Notes under the pieces: model-generated | Seen by the model: the letters and a program-made list of their open reading frames with translations, nothing else | What the model was told of the DNA's origin: nothing | The model's database searches: none | Shown: positions 30,529-39,684 of the stretch, piece after piece | Position numbering within the stretch: the stretch's first letter is position 1 | Layout: every line of letters begins with the position of its first letter | Source: JACKNG01 sp050184115 | GTDB taxonomy: Bacteria; Pseudomonadota; Gammaproteobacteria; Ga0077536 | DNA length: 64,000 nt | Direction of reading: 5' to 3' | NCBI GenBank assembly: GCA_050184115.1 | Contig: JBFXAQ010000016.1 | Coordinates: 29,111-93,110, forward strand | Position numbers and translations under genes: made by a program

Positions 30529-32082
30529 ATGAAGATCGCCGTTCCGCGCGAGGTCCATCCCGGTGAGCGCCGCGTTGCGACCACTCCGGAAGTCGTCCAG
30601 CAACTGCTGAAGCTCGGCTTCGAGGTCAGCGTCGAGAGCGAGGCCGGCCTGGCGGCAAACTTCTCCGATGCCGCCTTCAGCGCGGCCGGAGCCACCGTGC
30701 TCAGCGACACCCGCGCGCTGTGGGCTGACGCCGACATCGTGCTCAAGGTGCGCGCACCCGAACGCCACCCGGGACTCGGCGTCGACGAGGTCGAACTGCT
30801 GCGGGCCGGCCAGACCTTGGTCTCCTTCATCTGGCCCGGCCAGAACGCGGAACTCCTCGATCGCCTCGCCGCCACCGGCGCCAACGTCATCGCCATGGAC
30901 ATGGTGCCGCGCATCTCGCGCGCGCAGAAGATGGACGCGCTGTCCTCGATGGCCAACATCGCGGGCTACCGTGCGATCGTCGAGGCCGCCGGCCAGTTCG
31001 GGCGCTTCTTCACCGGCCAGATCACCGCCGCCGGCAAGGTGCCGCCGGCCAAGGTGATGATCATCGGTGCCGGCGTCGCCGGGCTTGCCGCCATCGGTGC
31101 GGCCAAGAGCATGGGCGCCATCGTGCGCGCCTTCGACACCCGCCCCGAGGTCAAGGAGCAGGTCGAGTCGATGGACGCCGAGTTCCTCGAACTCGACTTC
31201 AAGGAGGAGGGCTCGGGCCAGGGCGGTTACGCCAAGGTCATGAGCAAGGAGTTCATCGAGGCCGAGATGGCGCTGTTCGCCGCACAGGCGCGCGAGGTCG
31301 ACATCATCGTCACCACCGCACTGATCCCGGGCAAGCCGGCGCCCAAGCTGATCACGAAGGAGATGGTCGAGTCGATGGCCGACGGTTCGGTCGTCGTCGA
31401 CCTCGCCGCCGAGCAGGGCGGCAACTGCGAACTCACCGTGCCGGGCGAAATCGCCCGCGCGCATGGCGTCACCATCATCGGCTACACCGACCTGCCGAGC
31501 CGCCTCGCGACGCAGGCCAGCCAGCTCTACGGCACCAACCTGCGCCACCTGCTGACCGACATGACGCCGGCGAAGGACGGCAACGCCGTCATCGACATGG
31601 ACGACGAGGTCATCCGCGGCGCCACCGTGATCAAGGCTGGCGAGATCACCTGGCCGCCGCCGCCGCCCAAGCTGTCCGCGGCGCCGCCGCAGGCCAGGGC
31701 CGCCGCCGCACCGCCGCCGGCGCCGGTGGAGAAAAAGAAGAACCCGTTGACGAGCGTCGCCCTGCTCGCCATCGGCGCGCTGGCGCTGTGGTCGCTGGGG
31801 CGGGTCGCGCCGCCCGAGTTCATGTCCCACTTCACGGTGTTCGTGCTGGCCTGCTTCGTCGGCTACCAGGTGATCTGGAACGTGACCCCGGCGCTGCACA
31901 CGCCGCTCATGAGCGTGACCAACGCCATCAGCGGCATCATCGTCATCGGCGCGCTGCTGCAAATCTCGACGTCCTCGTTCCTGGTCACGCTGCTGGCGGG
32001 GCTCGCCATCCTCATCGCCACGATCAACATCGCCGGCGGCTTCCTCGTCACCCAGCGCATGCTGCGCATGTTCCGCAAGTAG
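30529..32082 (+). CDS. pntA: NAD(P) transhydrogenase subunit alpha, PntA
   Basis: A 517-aa fused-type alpha subunit like that of E. coli (510 aa). It opens with MKIAVPREVHPGERRVATTP, has the NAD-binding fold near residue 175 (VMIIGAGVAGLAAIGAAKSMGA) and the mobile loop region (TDLPSRLATQASQLYGTN). After an Ala/Pro-rich linker (about 380-405) come four membrane helices. With PntB it couples proton entry to hydride transfer from NADH to NADP+, supplying NADPH for oxygenases and biosynthesis. AGGAG precedes the ATG. pntB follows 9 nt later. Confidence 0.97.
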   Translation: MKIAVPREVHPGERRVATTPEVVQQLLKLGFEVSVESEAGLAANFSDAAFSAAGATVLSDTRALWADADIVLKVRAPERHPGLGVDEVELLRAGQTLVSFIWPGQNAELLDRLAATGANVIAMDMVPRISRAQKMDALSSMANIAGYRAIVEAAGQFGRFFTGQITAAGKVPPAKVMIIGAGVAGLAAIGAAKSMGAIVRAFDTRPEVKEQVESMDAEFLELDFKEEGSGQGGYAKVMSKEFIEAEMALFAAQAREVDIIVTTALIPGKPAPKLITKEMVESMADGSVVVDLAAEQGGNCELTVPGEIARAHGVTIIGYTDLPSRLATQASQLYGTNLRHLLTDMTPAKDGNAVIDMDDEVIRGATVIKAGEITWPPPPPKLSAAPPQARAAAAPPPAPVEKKKNPLTSVALLAIGALALWSLGRVAPPEFMSHFTVFVLACFVGYQVIWNVTPALHTPLMSVTNAISGIIVIGALLQISTSSFLVTLLAGLAILIATINIAGGFLVTQRMLRMFRK

Positions 32083-32091
32083 GGGCCCGCC

Positions 32092-33483
32092 ATGGCATCC
32101 GGTATCGTCACTGCCAGCTACATCATCGCCGCAGTTCTGTTCATCCTCAGCCTCGGCGGCCTCAGCAACCCCGAAACCGCCAGGCGCGGCAATGCCTACG
32201 GCATCGCCGGCATGGTCATCGCCATTCTCGCCACGGTGTTCAGCAGCCAGGTCACCGACTACGTGGTGCTGATCGTCGTCATGGCTGTCGGCGGCACCAT
32301 CGGCGTGCAGGCCGCGCGCCGCGTGCAGATGACCGAGATGCCGGAACTCGTCGCCATCCTGCACAGTTTCGTCGGCCTGGCCGCGGTGCTGATCGGCTTC
32401 GCCACCTACCTGGTCGGCCTCGACGGCTTCCACGGCGCCGAGCGCACCATCCACGAGGTCGAGATCTACCTCGGCATCCTCATCGGCGCGGTCACGTTCA
32501 CCGGCTCGGTCATCGCCTTCGGCAAGCTGCGCGGCAAGATCGACGGCAAGCCGGTATTGCTGCCGGCACGGCACTGGTTGAACCTCGGCATCGGCATCGC
32601 CTGCATCTGGATCGCGACCGGCTTCGTCGGCGCGCAGTCGACCGGCACGGCGGTGTTCCTGCTGGTGCTGATGACCCTGCTCGCCTTCGCCTTCGGCGTG
32701 CACATGGTGATGGCGATCGGCGGCGCCGACATGCCGGTGGTGGTGTCGATGCTGAACAGTTATTCCGGCTGGGCGGCGGCGGCGACCGGCTTCATGCTGT
32801 CGAACGACCTGCTCATCGTCACCGGCGCCCTGGTCGGCTCGTCGGGTGCGATCCTGTCCTACATCATGTGCCGCGCCATGAACCGCCACTTCCTCGCCGT
32901 CATCGCCGGCGGTTTCGGCACCTCGGGCGGCGGCACGGCGACCAGCTACGAGGGCGAGGTCACCGCGGTCAGCGCCGAGGAGACGGCGGAACTGCTGCGC
33001 GAGTCCAAGCACGTCGTCATCGTGCCGGGTTACGGCATGGCCGTCGCCCAGGCGCAGAACACCGTCTACGAGATCACCAGGAACCTGCGCGACAAGGGCA
33101 AGGAGGTGCGCTTCGCCATCCACCCGGTCGCCGGTCGCATGCCGGGGCACATGAACGTACTGCTGGCCGAAGCCCGCGTGCCCTACGACATCGTGCTCGA
33201 GATGGACGAGATCAACGAGGACTTCCCCGAGACCGACGTCGTGCTGGTGATCGGCGCCAACGACATCGTCAACCCGGCCGCGCAGGACGAGCCGGGCAGT
33301 CCGATCGCCGGCATGCCGGTGCTCGAGGTGTGGAAGGCCGGCACCGCGGTCGTGCTCAAGCGCTCGATGGCGAGCGGCTACGCCGGCGTCGACAATCCGC
33401 TGTTTTTCCGCGACAACACCCGCATGCTGTTCGGTGACGCCAAGCAGAGCCTCGACGCCGTCCTCGCCGCGTTGAACGGCTGA
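32092..33483 (+). CDS. pntB: NAD(P) transhydrogenase subunit beta, PntB
   Basis: A 463-aa protein matching PntB in length. The N-terminal half is membrane (eight or nine helices, starting ASGIVTASYIIAAVLFILSL), and the C-terminal domain III binds NADP(H): VVIVPGYGMAVAQAQNTV, HPVAGRMPGHMNVLLAEA and the VLVIGANDIVNPAA segment. It completes the proton-translocating transhydrogenase with PntA. Genes are 9 nt apart and the DUF1232 gene follows 7 nt after the stop, so all three are probably one operon. Confidence 0.97.
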   Translation: MASGIVTASYIIAAVLFILSLGGLSNPETARRGNAYGIAGMVIAILATVFSSQVTDYVVLIVVMAVGGTIGVQAARRVQMTEMPELVAILHSFVGLAAVLIGFATYLVGLDGFHGAERTIHEVEIYLGILIGAVTFTGSVIAFGKLRGKIDGKPVLLPARHWLNLGIGIACIWIATGFVGAQSTGTAVFLLVLMTLLAFAFGVHMVMAIGGADMPVVVSMLNSYSGWAAAATGFMLSNDLLIVTGALVGSSGAILSYIMCRAMNRHFLAVIAGGFGTSGGGTATSYEGEVTAVSAEETAELLRESKHVVIVPGYGMAVAQAQNTVYEITRNLRDKGKEVRFAIHPVAGRMPGHMNVLLAEARVPYDIVLEMDEINEDFPETDVVLVIGANDIVNPAAQDEPGSPIAGMPVLEVWKAGTAVVLKRSMASGYAGVDNPLFFRDNTRMLFGDAKQSLDAVLAALNG

Positions 33484-33490
33484 GGCGACG

Positions 33491-33901
33491 GTGGGCGGCG
33501 CCGCGCACGGTTCGCGGCCCGGCCTGCTCACACGCTGGCGCGCGGCTGCGCGCCGACTGAAGACGCAGCTCACCATCCTCGCGCTCGCTGCCAGGCATCC
33601 GGCCACACCCTGGCCGGCACGCCTGCTGATCGTCGTGGTCGTGGCCTACGCCCTGTCGCCCATCGACTTGATCCCCGATTTCATTCCCGTCATCGGCTTG
33701 CTCGACGATCTCGTGCTGGTCCCGCTCGGCCTGTGGCTGGCGATGCGCCTGGTTCCTGCCGCGGTGTGGGCGGAGTGCACGGCGCGAGCGACCGCCGCGG
33801 CGCGGCCGCCTGCGAGCCGTGGCGCCGCTTTCGCCATCGTCGTGTTGTGGTGCCTGGTGCTCGTGTTGGCGACGGCCTGGTTCCTGCGCGGCGACGGCTG
33901 A
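33491..33901 (+). CDS. DUF1232 (YkvA-type) membrane protein
   Basis: A 136-aa protein. The DUF1232 signature is clear: YALSPIDLIPDFIPVIGLLDDLVLVPLG, spanning about 54-82, with a preceding helix and a C-terminal helix (FAIVVLWCLVLVLATAWFL). The function of the family is unknown. GTG start at 33491 after GAGGCGAC, only 7 nt from the pntB stop, so likely translated from the pnt message. Confidence 0.85.
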   Translation: MGGAAHGSRPGLLTRWRAAARRLKTQLTILALAARHPATPWPARLLIVVVVAYALSPIDLIPDFIPVIGLLDDLVLVPLGLWLAMRLVPAAVWAECTARATAAARPPASRGAAFAIVVLWCLVLVLATAWFLRGDG

Positions 33902-33941
33902 CACAGCCCGACCCGTTACCGGCGCGCGGCGGACGCCCGGT

Positions 33942-35960
33942 TCAGGCGTGGGCGAGTTGCATGGCGGGGAAAGTGACGGCCTGGCACCACGCCGGTGGTG
34001 CGCGGTAACCCCTGGCCCATTCGGCGAGATCGCCGGCCGGCATCGGCCGCGCGACGCCATAACCCTGGGCATGACGGCAACCCATGCGCAGCAGGGCGAG
34101 CCCGTGGGCCTCGGTCTCGACGCCTTCGGCCACGACCTGCTTGCCGAGCGCCTCGCCGAGTCCGACGATGCCACGGACCAGGTTGCGATCGTGCTCGTTG
34201 TCGAGCATGCCGCGCACGAAGCTGGTGTCGATTTTCAGCGCGTGCGCCGGCAGGCGCTGAAGGTGGACGAGCGACGAGAAACCGGTGCCGAAATCGTCGA
34301 GCGCGAACTCGACCTGGCGCGCCAGGCAGGACTGCATGACATCCGAGACGCGACCGACGTCGTCCAGCGCGCGGGTCTCGGTGACCTCGAGTTCGAGGAA
34401 GCCGCGTACGCTGGGGTGAGCGTCGAGCAGGCGGTCGACGTAGTCGACGAAGCCGTCTTCGTGCAGCAACCAGGCCGAGACGTTGACGCTCAGCACGAAG
34501 TCATGACCGGCGGCGCGCCAGGCCTCGATGCGGGCAACGGCGGCCTCGACCACCCAGCGGTCGAGACGGGCCATGGCGGGGTCGGCTTCCCAGGCTTCGA
34601 GAAAGGCCCCCGGCGCGAGCAGGCCGCGTTCGGGGTGCTGCCAGCGTAGTAGCGCCTCGGCACCGTAGACACGGCCACAATCCATCTCGACCTTGGGCTG
34701 GACGAACAGCACGAGTTCGTCGTTCGCGAGTGCACGTTCGAGCGAATCGCGAGCCTCGCGCCGACGCTGGTCTTCGTCGTTCTGACCCGACTCGAAGACG
34801 TGAAAGCGATTGCGCCCGGCCTGCTTGGCCAGGTACATGGCCTGGCCCGCCTGGCGCAGCAGCGTCTCCGGGTCGTCGCGCTCGCTTGGCGCGATGCTGA
34901 CGCCGATGCTGGCGCTCAGGGTATAGGTCTCGCCATCGAACTCGATCGGTGCCGATAGGGCCTCGGCCAGCCGACGCAGGGCGACGGTGCAGGCGTTGGG
35001 CGCGCTGAAGCCGGTGAGCAGCAAAGCAAACTCGTCACCGCCCCAGCGGGCGACGACGTCGCCGGCGCGGATCGACTGCTTCAACCTGCTCGCGGCCAGT
35101 ACCAGCAGGCGATCGCCGATGTCGTGGCCGTGGCGTTCGTTGAGTTCCTTGAAATTGTCCAGGTCGACATGGCAGACGGCGATATGGCCGTTGTGGCGTC
35201 GTGCCGCGTTCACGGCGCGGTCGAGGTATTCGCTGAACAGGCGCCGATTAGGCAGGTCGGTCAGCGGATCGAAGTAGGCGATCTGGGCCAGCTCGCGTTC
35301 GGCTGCTTCTCGACGCAGGCCGGCGGCGAGGCTGTCGCGGTAGTTGGCGGCGAAGCGCCGGCTGGCGACGATCATCATCGCCGCGAACAGCACGACCAGC
35401 AGGGTCATGCCGCGCGCGAAGACGTGGTCGGCTACGGCAAAGCGCCACGCCAGTGGCAACGTGGCGAGAAGGATGAAGATGGTTGCGGCCGAGCGCTGCG
35501 AGGACAGCGTGGTGACGCCACCGGCAACCATCCCGGCGACGACGAACGACAGGATGGCCTGGTGGGCGACGCTGCCATCGACGAAGAGAAGGACGGCAGC
35601 CAGGCCCCACAAGCCGCCGCCGAGCGCGGCGCCCGCGATGCCGAGGCGCTCGAAACGGTCGACGGCGCGGAACAGGTCGGGGCTGCGCGCGAACGCGCCG
35701 TAGCTCGCCAGGCGCAGGCCGGCAATGACGCCGAGCGCGACCAACCAGGCGGTCATCGAGGCCGGCGCCACGGCGTCGTGGAGAAAGTAGAAGAGTACGG
35801 CGCCGTTGATGACCGTGACGAGCTGGGCCTGTGGCACCGAGACGTAGCACAGACGTACCAGCGACGCACGCATGCTGGCGTCGATGTCGCCTTCGCTGCG
35901 CCGCGCGGCGAGCGCCGGCCGGCCGTGTCCGTGGTCCACGATGGAAGTAGTGTCGCTCAC
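33942..35960 (-). CDS. Membrane-bound GGDEF-EAL cyclic-di-GMP protein
   Basis: A 672-aa signalling protein. Five or six N-terminal helices (about 35-200) precede a GGDEF domain (about 230-390) with an intact RWGGDEFALL site, then an EAL domain (about 410-660) with YGAEALLRW and the later DDFGTGFSSL metal loop and KIDTSFV. Both catalytic sites look complete, so the protein could make and break c-di-GMP; in such dual proteins one activity usually dominates. The membrane part is of no sensor family I recognise. GTG start at 35960. Monocistronic by position. Confidence 0.92.
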   Translation of the reverse strand: MSDTTSIVDHGHGRPALAARRSEGDIDASMRASLVRLCYVSVPQAQLVTVINGAVLFYFLHDAVAPASMTAWLVALGVIAGLRLASYGAFARSPDLFRAVDRFERLGIAGAALGGGLWGLAAVLLFVDGSVAHQAILSFVVAGMVAGGVTTLSSQRSAATIFILLATLPLAWRFAVADHVFARGMTLLVVLFAAMMIVASRRFAANYRDSLAAGLRREAAERELAQIAYFDPLTDLPNRRLFSEYLDRAVNAARRHNGHIAVCHVDLDNFKELNERHGHDIGDRLLVLAASRLKQSIRAGDVVARWGGDEFALLLTGFSAPNACTVALRRLAEALSAPIEFDGETYTLSASIGVSIAPSERDDPETLLRQAGQAMYLAKQAGRNRFHVFESGQNDEDQRRREARDSLERALANDELVLFVQPKVEMDCGRVYGAEALLRWQHPERGLLAPGAFLEAWEADPAMARLDRWVVEAAVARIEAWRAAGHDFVLSVNVSAWLLHEDGFVDYVDRLLDAHPSVRGFLELEVTETRALDDVGRVSDVMQSCLARQVEFALDDFGTGFSSLVHLQRLPAHALKIDTSFVRGMLDNEHDRNLVRGIVGLGEALGKQVVAEGVETEAHGLALLRMGCRHAQGYGVARPMPAGDLAEWARGYRAPPAWCQAVTFPAMQLAHA

Positions 35961-36368
35961 GCCGTCTTCATGCCCGTTGCTGGCACGGCCAGCCTGTCCT
36001 CCCGGTGTGGGCCCGCGGCGTGCCCGTCCCGGGAGGCCCGGTGCCGCGATGCTTGCAACGGTTAGCGGCGCCCGTCGCCGACAATTGAATGCTTGGTCGA
36101 CCGCGGCGTGGAGATGTGTCGCGGGCCAGGCGATCCGCAGCCGGGCAGGGGGTGTCGGGAGGGCGCGGCGGCAGGCGCAATGGCCACGGCGCGACAGCGC
36201 GCGGGCCGGGCTGCCGGGTTCGCGTGCGAGCCGGGCTGGGCGAGGCCTGCCCGTGCGAGGGATCGTGCCGAAGTCGTCACGACGTCGTCACCGCCGAGCA
36301 CGCCCGGTCGTGGAGCGTTCGTGTCTGCCGGGAAGGCAATGAGCGAACGCGACGAGCGGAGCGGCGGC
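35961..36368. other. 408-bp gap without a supported gene
   Basis: GC-rich DNA between the GGDEF-EAL start and the mini zinc-finger stop. Open frames here lack ribosome sites and family resemblance. It presumably holds the GGDEF-EAL promoter; I see no clear element, RNA gene or terminator. Confidence 0.4.
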
Positions 36369-36608
36369 TCAGCTCGAAGGGTTGGGTGTGCCCGGACCGT
36401 GCCCGGTGAGGGCCTCGGCACGAGCGAGGCAGTCGTCGCAGATGGTGCCCGCGGGGCCGCGCACGGCCGCGCGGTACTCATCCGGCCCGCGCCCGCAGAA
36501 CGAACAGTGATCGACTGCCGTCGACGGCGTACCGCTGCTCGGCGCGGCGTCGAGGCGGATGACCTGGGCGGCGCGTGGACGGCCGGGCTTGGTCGGTTTC
36601 CTGGGCAA
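36369..36608 (-). CDS. Mini ClpX-type zinc-finger protein
   Basis: A 79-aa protein whose central part, HCSFCGRGPDEYRAAVRG then ICDDCLARAEAL, matches the ClpX N-terminal C4 zinc finger (CxxC-x-n-CxxC) without the AAA+ domain. The basic N-terminus (MPRKPTKPGRPRAAQVIRL) is unlike ClpX. The start is a TTG at 36608 with GAGGAG 7 nt upstream; no ATG in frame has such a site. In ClpX this finger dimerises and binds SspB and substrates, so a free copy might bind adaptors or ClpX itself. Function unproven. Confidence 0.6.
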   Translation of the reverse strand: MPRKPTKPGRPRAAQVIRLDAAPSSGTPSTAVDHCSFCGRGPDEYRAAVRGPAGTICDDCLARAEALTGHGPGTPNPSS

Positions 36609-36786
36609 GGCGTGGCTCCTCGGGTTCCGCGCAGTATAGGGAACGTCGCCGCGGCCGGCAGCGCGGCGGGCGTTGCCCGGCGCGTCGACGGCGATTACGC
36701 TCGCCCGTCGAGGGACGCGGCGTGGTGCGCCGTGTGGGTCACGAAGATGAGGCGCGGCGACGAACCGCGCCGGGGGAGGAGAAGCC

Positions 36787-38727
36787 ATGTCTGCAGTCGA
36801 ACACGACGTCCTCGGGCGGTTCGCCCGCTCGCCCGCGCCGAGCATGGGGCCGGTCACGGCCGCGCGCCGGCGCCGCAACGTCGTCGTCTATGGCGTCGTT
36901 GCCGCACTCGCCCTGCTGCCGACAATGCTCGGCCTCGCCCCGGGCTGGCAGGCTGCCGGCCTCGGCCTGTTGCTGCCGGGCGCCGGCTTCCTCGCCTGGG
37001 GTGGCGCCTGGGTCGTGTTGCTGCCCATGACCCTGGGCCTCTTCTGGCTGGCCTGCGTGGCCTGGTTCTGGGCCGGCAACCTGGTCGCGCCGCTGGCGGT
37101 GTGGCTGGGCGCGGCGTTCGTGGCCGGCGTCTGGGCCGGGCCGGTGACCTGGGCGCCGGCGGCGTGGCTTGCGCCGCTCGCCACGGCCGCGGTCTTCGCC
37201 GGCCTTCACTGGCGCAGCGCGCGCCAGCGCGTCGCGGACCGCGCACACTACGCCGCGCGCCAGGGTTTCTATGCCGAGTCGCGCGCCGAGGTCGAGGAGC
37301 GGGCGGCACCCGAACTGCGCGCCGGCGCGCAGGAACTCGATCCCGAACAGCTCGGCGCGCTGCGTTACGTGTTCCAGCGCGCCCTGCAACCGATCGGCGA
37401 ATACGCGGGCTACACCATCATCGACCAGTTCCAGCCGGCGGCCCTGCGCTACCAGATCAACCACCTCGGCTACGCGCTCGCCATCTGCCAGACGCACTAC
37501 ACGCCGAATTTCTCCGGTTATCTCGACCAGGCCCAGCGCAACCTCATCGAGACCTACCTCGATCCCAGGGTCTGGAGCTACTGGGTGCTCGAGTCGATGT
37601 GGGGGCATTTCAACTTCAGCAACTTCGACCCGGCGCGCAAGGACAACGTCATGCTGACCGGCTACCTCGGCCTGCAGGTCAACGGTTACATGCTGGCGAG
37701 CGGCGATCGCCGTTACGGTGAGCCCGGCAGCCTGACCTTCCGCCTGAACGAACGCACCGCCTACCCACACGACGCCCATACCATCGCCGGCTCGGTGCTG
37801 GCCAACCTCGAGCGTTCGGATTTCTGCCTCTTCCCGTGCGAACCGAACTGGATCTACCCGGTGTGCAACATGTACGGCCTCGGTTCGATCGCCGCGCACG
37901 ACGCCGTCTTCGGCACGCGCGACGCGCCGCGCATGCTGCCGCGCTGGCTGGACCAGCTCGAGCGCGAGTTCGTCGACGACAAGGGTTCCATCGTCGGCCT
38001 GCGTTCCTACCTGACCGGGCACGCGCTCGGCATCTTCAACGGCGAGGCCGGCTTCGCCTTCTTCGCCAACGTCTTCTCGCCGGCGCTGGCGCGCCGCTTG
38101 TGGGCGGTGGGTCGCCGCGAACTCGGTTTCTGCGTCGCGCCCGACGGCGAGGGCCGTCCGCGCCTGAGCATCCCGCGCGAGGCGCTGAGCTTCCTCGACA
38201 CCATCGACGTCGGTCACTACCGGCCGGGGATGCTGTTCGCCTATGCCGCGGTCGCCATCTGCGGGCGCGAGTTCGGCGATCACGAACTGGCTGAGGCCGC
38301 CATCCGTTCAATGGACCAGGATTGCGGACGGGTCGAGGAGGACGGCGCGATCTACTACAAGACCGCCTCGGGCCTGGCCAATGCCTGGGCCATCGAGGCC
38401 AAGCTGCTCGGCACCGGCGGGTTCCGCAACACCTTCGTCAAGGGGCCGCCGGCGGAAACCCGTACCGGCCCGCTGCTGGCCGCGGCCAGCTACCCGGACG
38501 TGCTGGTGGCCAAGGCCTACAGCCATGGCGAGGATCTCGAACTCGTGCTCTACCCGGGGCGTGCGGCCGGCGTGCAGACGCTCGGCTTCGAGCGGCTGCG
38601 GCCAGGCCGGCGTTACCGCGTCGAGGGCGGCGAGGGGGCGGTGGTCGAGGCCGACGACCAGGGCCGCGCGCGGCTCGACGTCCGTCTCGAAGGCCGAACC
38701 GCGTTGACCCTGCTGCCGCTCGCCTGA
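36787..38727 (+). CDS. Membrane-anchored linalool dehydratase/isomerase-like protein
   Basis: A 646-aa protein. About five helices fill residues 30-140; the rest resembles the (alpha,alpha)6-barrel of linalool dehydratase/isomerase (Ldi) of Castellaniella. The stretch FCLFPCEPNWIYPVCNMYG has the Cys-Glu-Pro...Cys-Asn pattern of the Ldi active site, and VLESMWGHFNFSNFDPARKD and NERTAYPHDAHTI fit neighbouring conserved regions. Ldi interconverts linalool, geraniol and myrcene. The membrane anchor is not part of the characterised enzyme, and terpene use here is inference. AGGAGAAGCC before the ATG. Convergent with the nitronate monooxygenase gene. Confidence 0.7.
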   Translation: MSAVEHDVLGRFARSPAPSMGPVTAARRRRNVVVYGVVAALALLPTMLGLAPGWQAAGLGLLLPGAGFLAWGGAWVVLLPMTLGLFWLACVAWFWAGNLVAPLAVWLGAAFVAGVWAGPVTWAPAAWLAPLATAAVFAGLHWRSARQRVADRAHYAARQGFYAESRAEVEERAAPELRAGAQELDPEQLGALRYVFQRALQPIGEYAGYTIIDQFQPAALRYQINHLGYALAICQTHYTPNFSGYLDQAQRNLIETYLDPRVWSYWVLESMWGHFNFSNFDPARKDNVMLTGYLGLQVNGYMLASGDRRYGEPGSLTFRLNERTAYPHDAHTIAGSVLANLERSDFCLFPCEPNWIYPVCNMYGLGSIAAHDAVFGTRDAPRMLPRWLDQLEREFVDDKGSIVGLRSYLTGHALGIFNGEAGFAFFANVFSPALARRLWAVGRRELGFCVAPDGEGRPRLSIPREALSFLDTIDVGHYRPGMLFAYAAVAICGREFGDHELAEAAIRSMDQDCGRVEEDGAIYYKTASGLANAWAIEAKLLGTGGFRNTFVKGPPAETRTGPLLAAASYPDVLVAKAYSHGEDLELVLYPGRAAGVQTLGFERLRPGRRYRVEGGEGAVVEADDQGRARLDVRLEGRTALTLLPLA

Positions 38728-38733
38728 GCGCGC

Positions 38734-39684
38734 TCAGGCCGACGCCCGGGCGTATTCCGTGCGCAGGCGGGCGACGAGCGCCGCCACCGGCGGTACGTCG
38801 GTCACCGCCGACACCGAGTGGCCGGCGCTCCACACGTCGGCCCAGCGCCGGGCGCCGCTGCTGCCGGCGGGGCCGAAGCGGGCGCGCGCCTCGGCCGCGT
38901 CGGGCTTCTCCGGCAAGCTCGCGAGATCGAGACCGGCCGCCGCGATCGAGGGCGCGAGGAAGCTCGTCGGCAGACCGGTGAAGGCGCTGCTCAGCACCAC
39001 GTCGTCCATCGAGCTGTCGACCAGCATGCGCTTGTAGGCCGCGCTCGCCAGGCTCTCCTGCGTGGCGATGAAGCGCGTACCCATGTAGCCGAGGTCGCAG
39101 CCGAGCGCGACGGCCGCGCGCAGCGCGACGGCGTCGCCGATGCCGCCGGCGAGCACGACGGGGCCGTCCCAGCGCGCGCGCACCGCCCGCACGAAGGCGA
39201 AGGGGTTCAGCCAGCCGGTCTGGCCGCCGGCGCCGGCGGCCAGCAGGACCAGGCCATCGACGCCGTCGGCAATGGCCTTGTCGACGTGGCGGAGCGTCGC
39301 GACATCGGCGTAGACCTGGCAGCCGGCGGCATGCAGCGTGGGCACCACGGCACGCGGCGAGCCGACGCTGGTGATGACCAGCTCGCAGGCATGGGCGGTG
39401 ATCACGTCGATGTCCGCCGCGAGGGTGGCGGGGTCGCGACGCATGATGAGATTCGGGCAGTAGGGCGCGTGCGGCCGCCCCGCCGCGCGGGCCGCGGCGG
39501 CGGCCTCGTCGAGCCGGTCCAGCCAGGTGGCGAACTCGGCGTGGTCGCGGCAGTTGGCGGTGGGGAAGGCGCCGACCACGCCGGCGGCGCAGGCTGCCGC
39601 GACGAGTTCCAGCCCGGAGACGCGCAGCATGGGCGCGGCGATCAGCGGCAGGGCGAGGCGATCGGCGAACGGCAATGCCTTCAT
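38734..39684 (-). CDS. Nitronate monooxygenase-like FMN enzyme
   Basis: A 316-aa TIM-barrel flavoenzyme of the 2-nitropropane dioxygenase/nitronate monooxygenase family: PLIAAPMLRVSGLELVAA at the start, the phosphate loop VVLAGGIGDAVALRAAVALG, then GYMGTRFIATQES. Where class I enzymes have GGHTG with a catalytic His, this has GAGGQTG, so the base is Gln and classical nitronate oxidation is doubtful; related members are enoyl reductases. ATG at 39684 overlaps the SET-domain stop (ATGA). Last gene of a five-gene minus-strand run. Confidence 0.85.
   Translation of the reverse strand: MKALPFADRLALPLIAAPMLRVSGLELVAAACAAGVVGAFPTANCRDHAEFATWLDRLDEAAAAARAAGRPHAPYCPNLIMRRDPATLAADIDVITAHACELVITSVGSPRAVVPTLHAAGCQVYADVATLRHVDKAIADGVDGLVLLAAGAGGQTGWLNPFAFVRAVRARWDGPVVLAGGIGDAVALRAAVALGCDLGYMGTRFIATQESLASAAYKRMLVDSSMDDVVLSSAFTGLPTSFLAPSIAAAGLDLASLPEKPDAAEARARFGPAGSSGARRWADVWSAGHSVSAVTDVPPVAALVARLRTEYARASA

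Noticed and set aside
30487..33606. A long open frame of over 1000 codons on the minus strand across pntAB
   Set aside because: It is antisense to two certain genes; the product is low-complexity His/Asp/Gly/Val, the usual mirror of GC-rich codon use, with no ribosome site.
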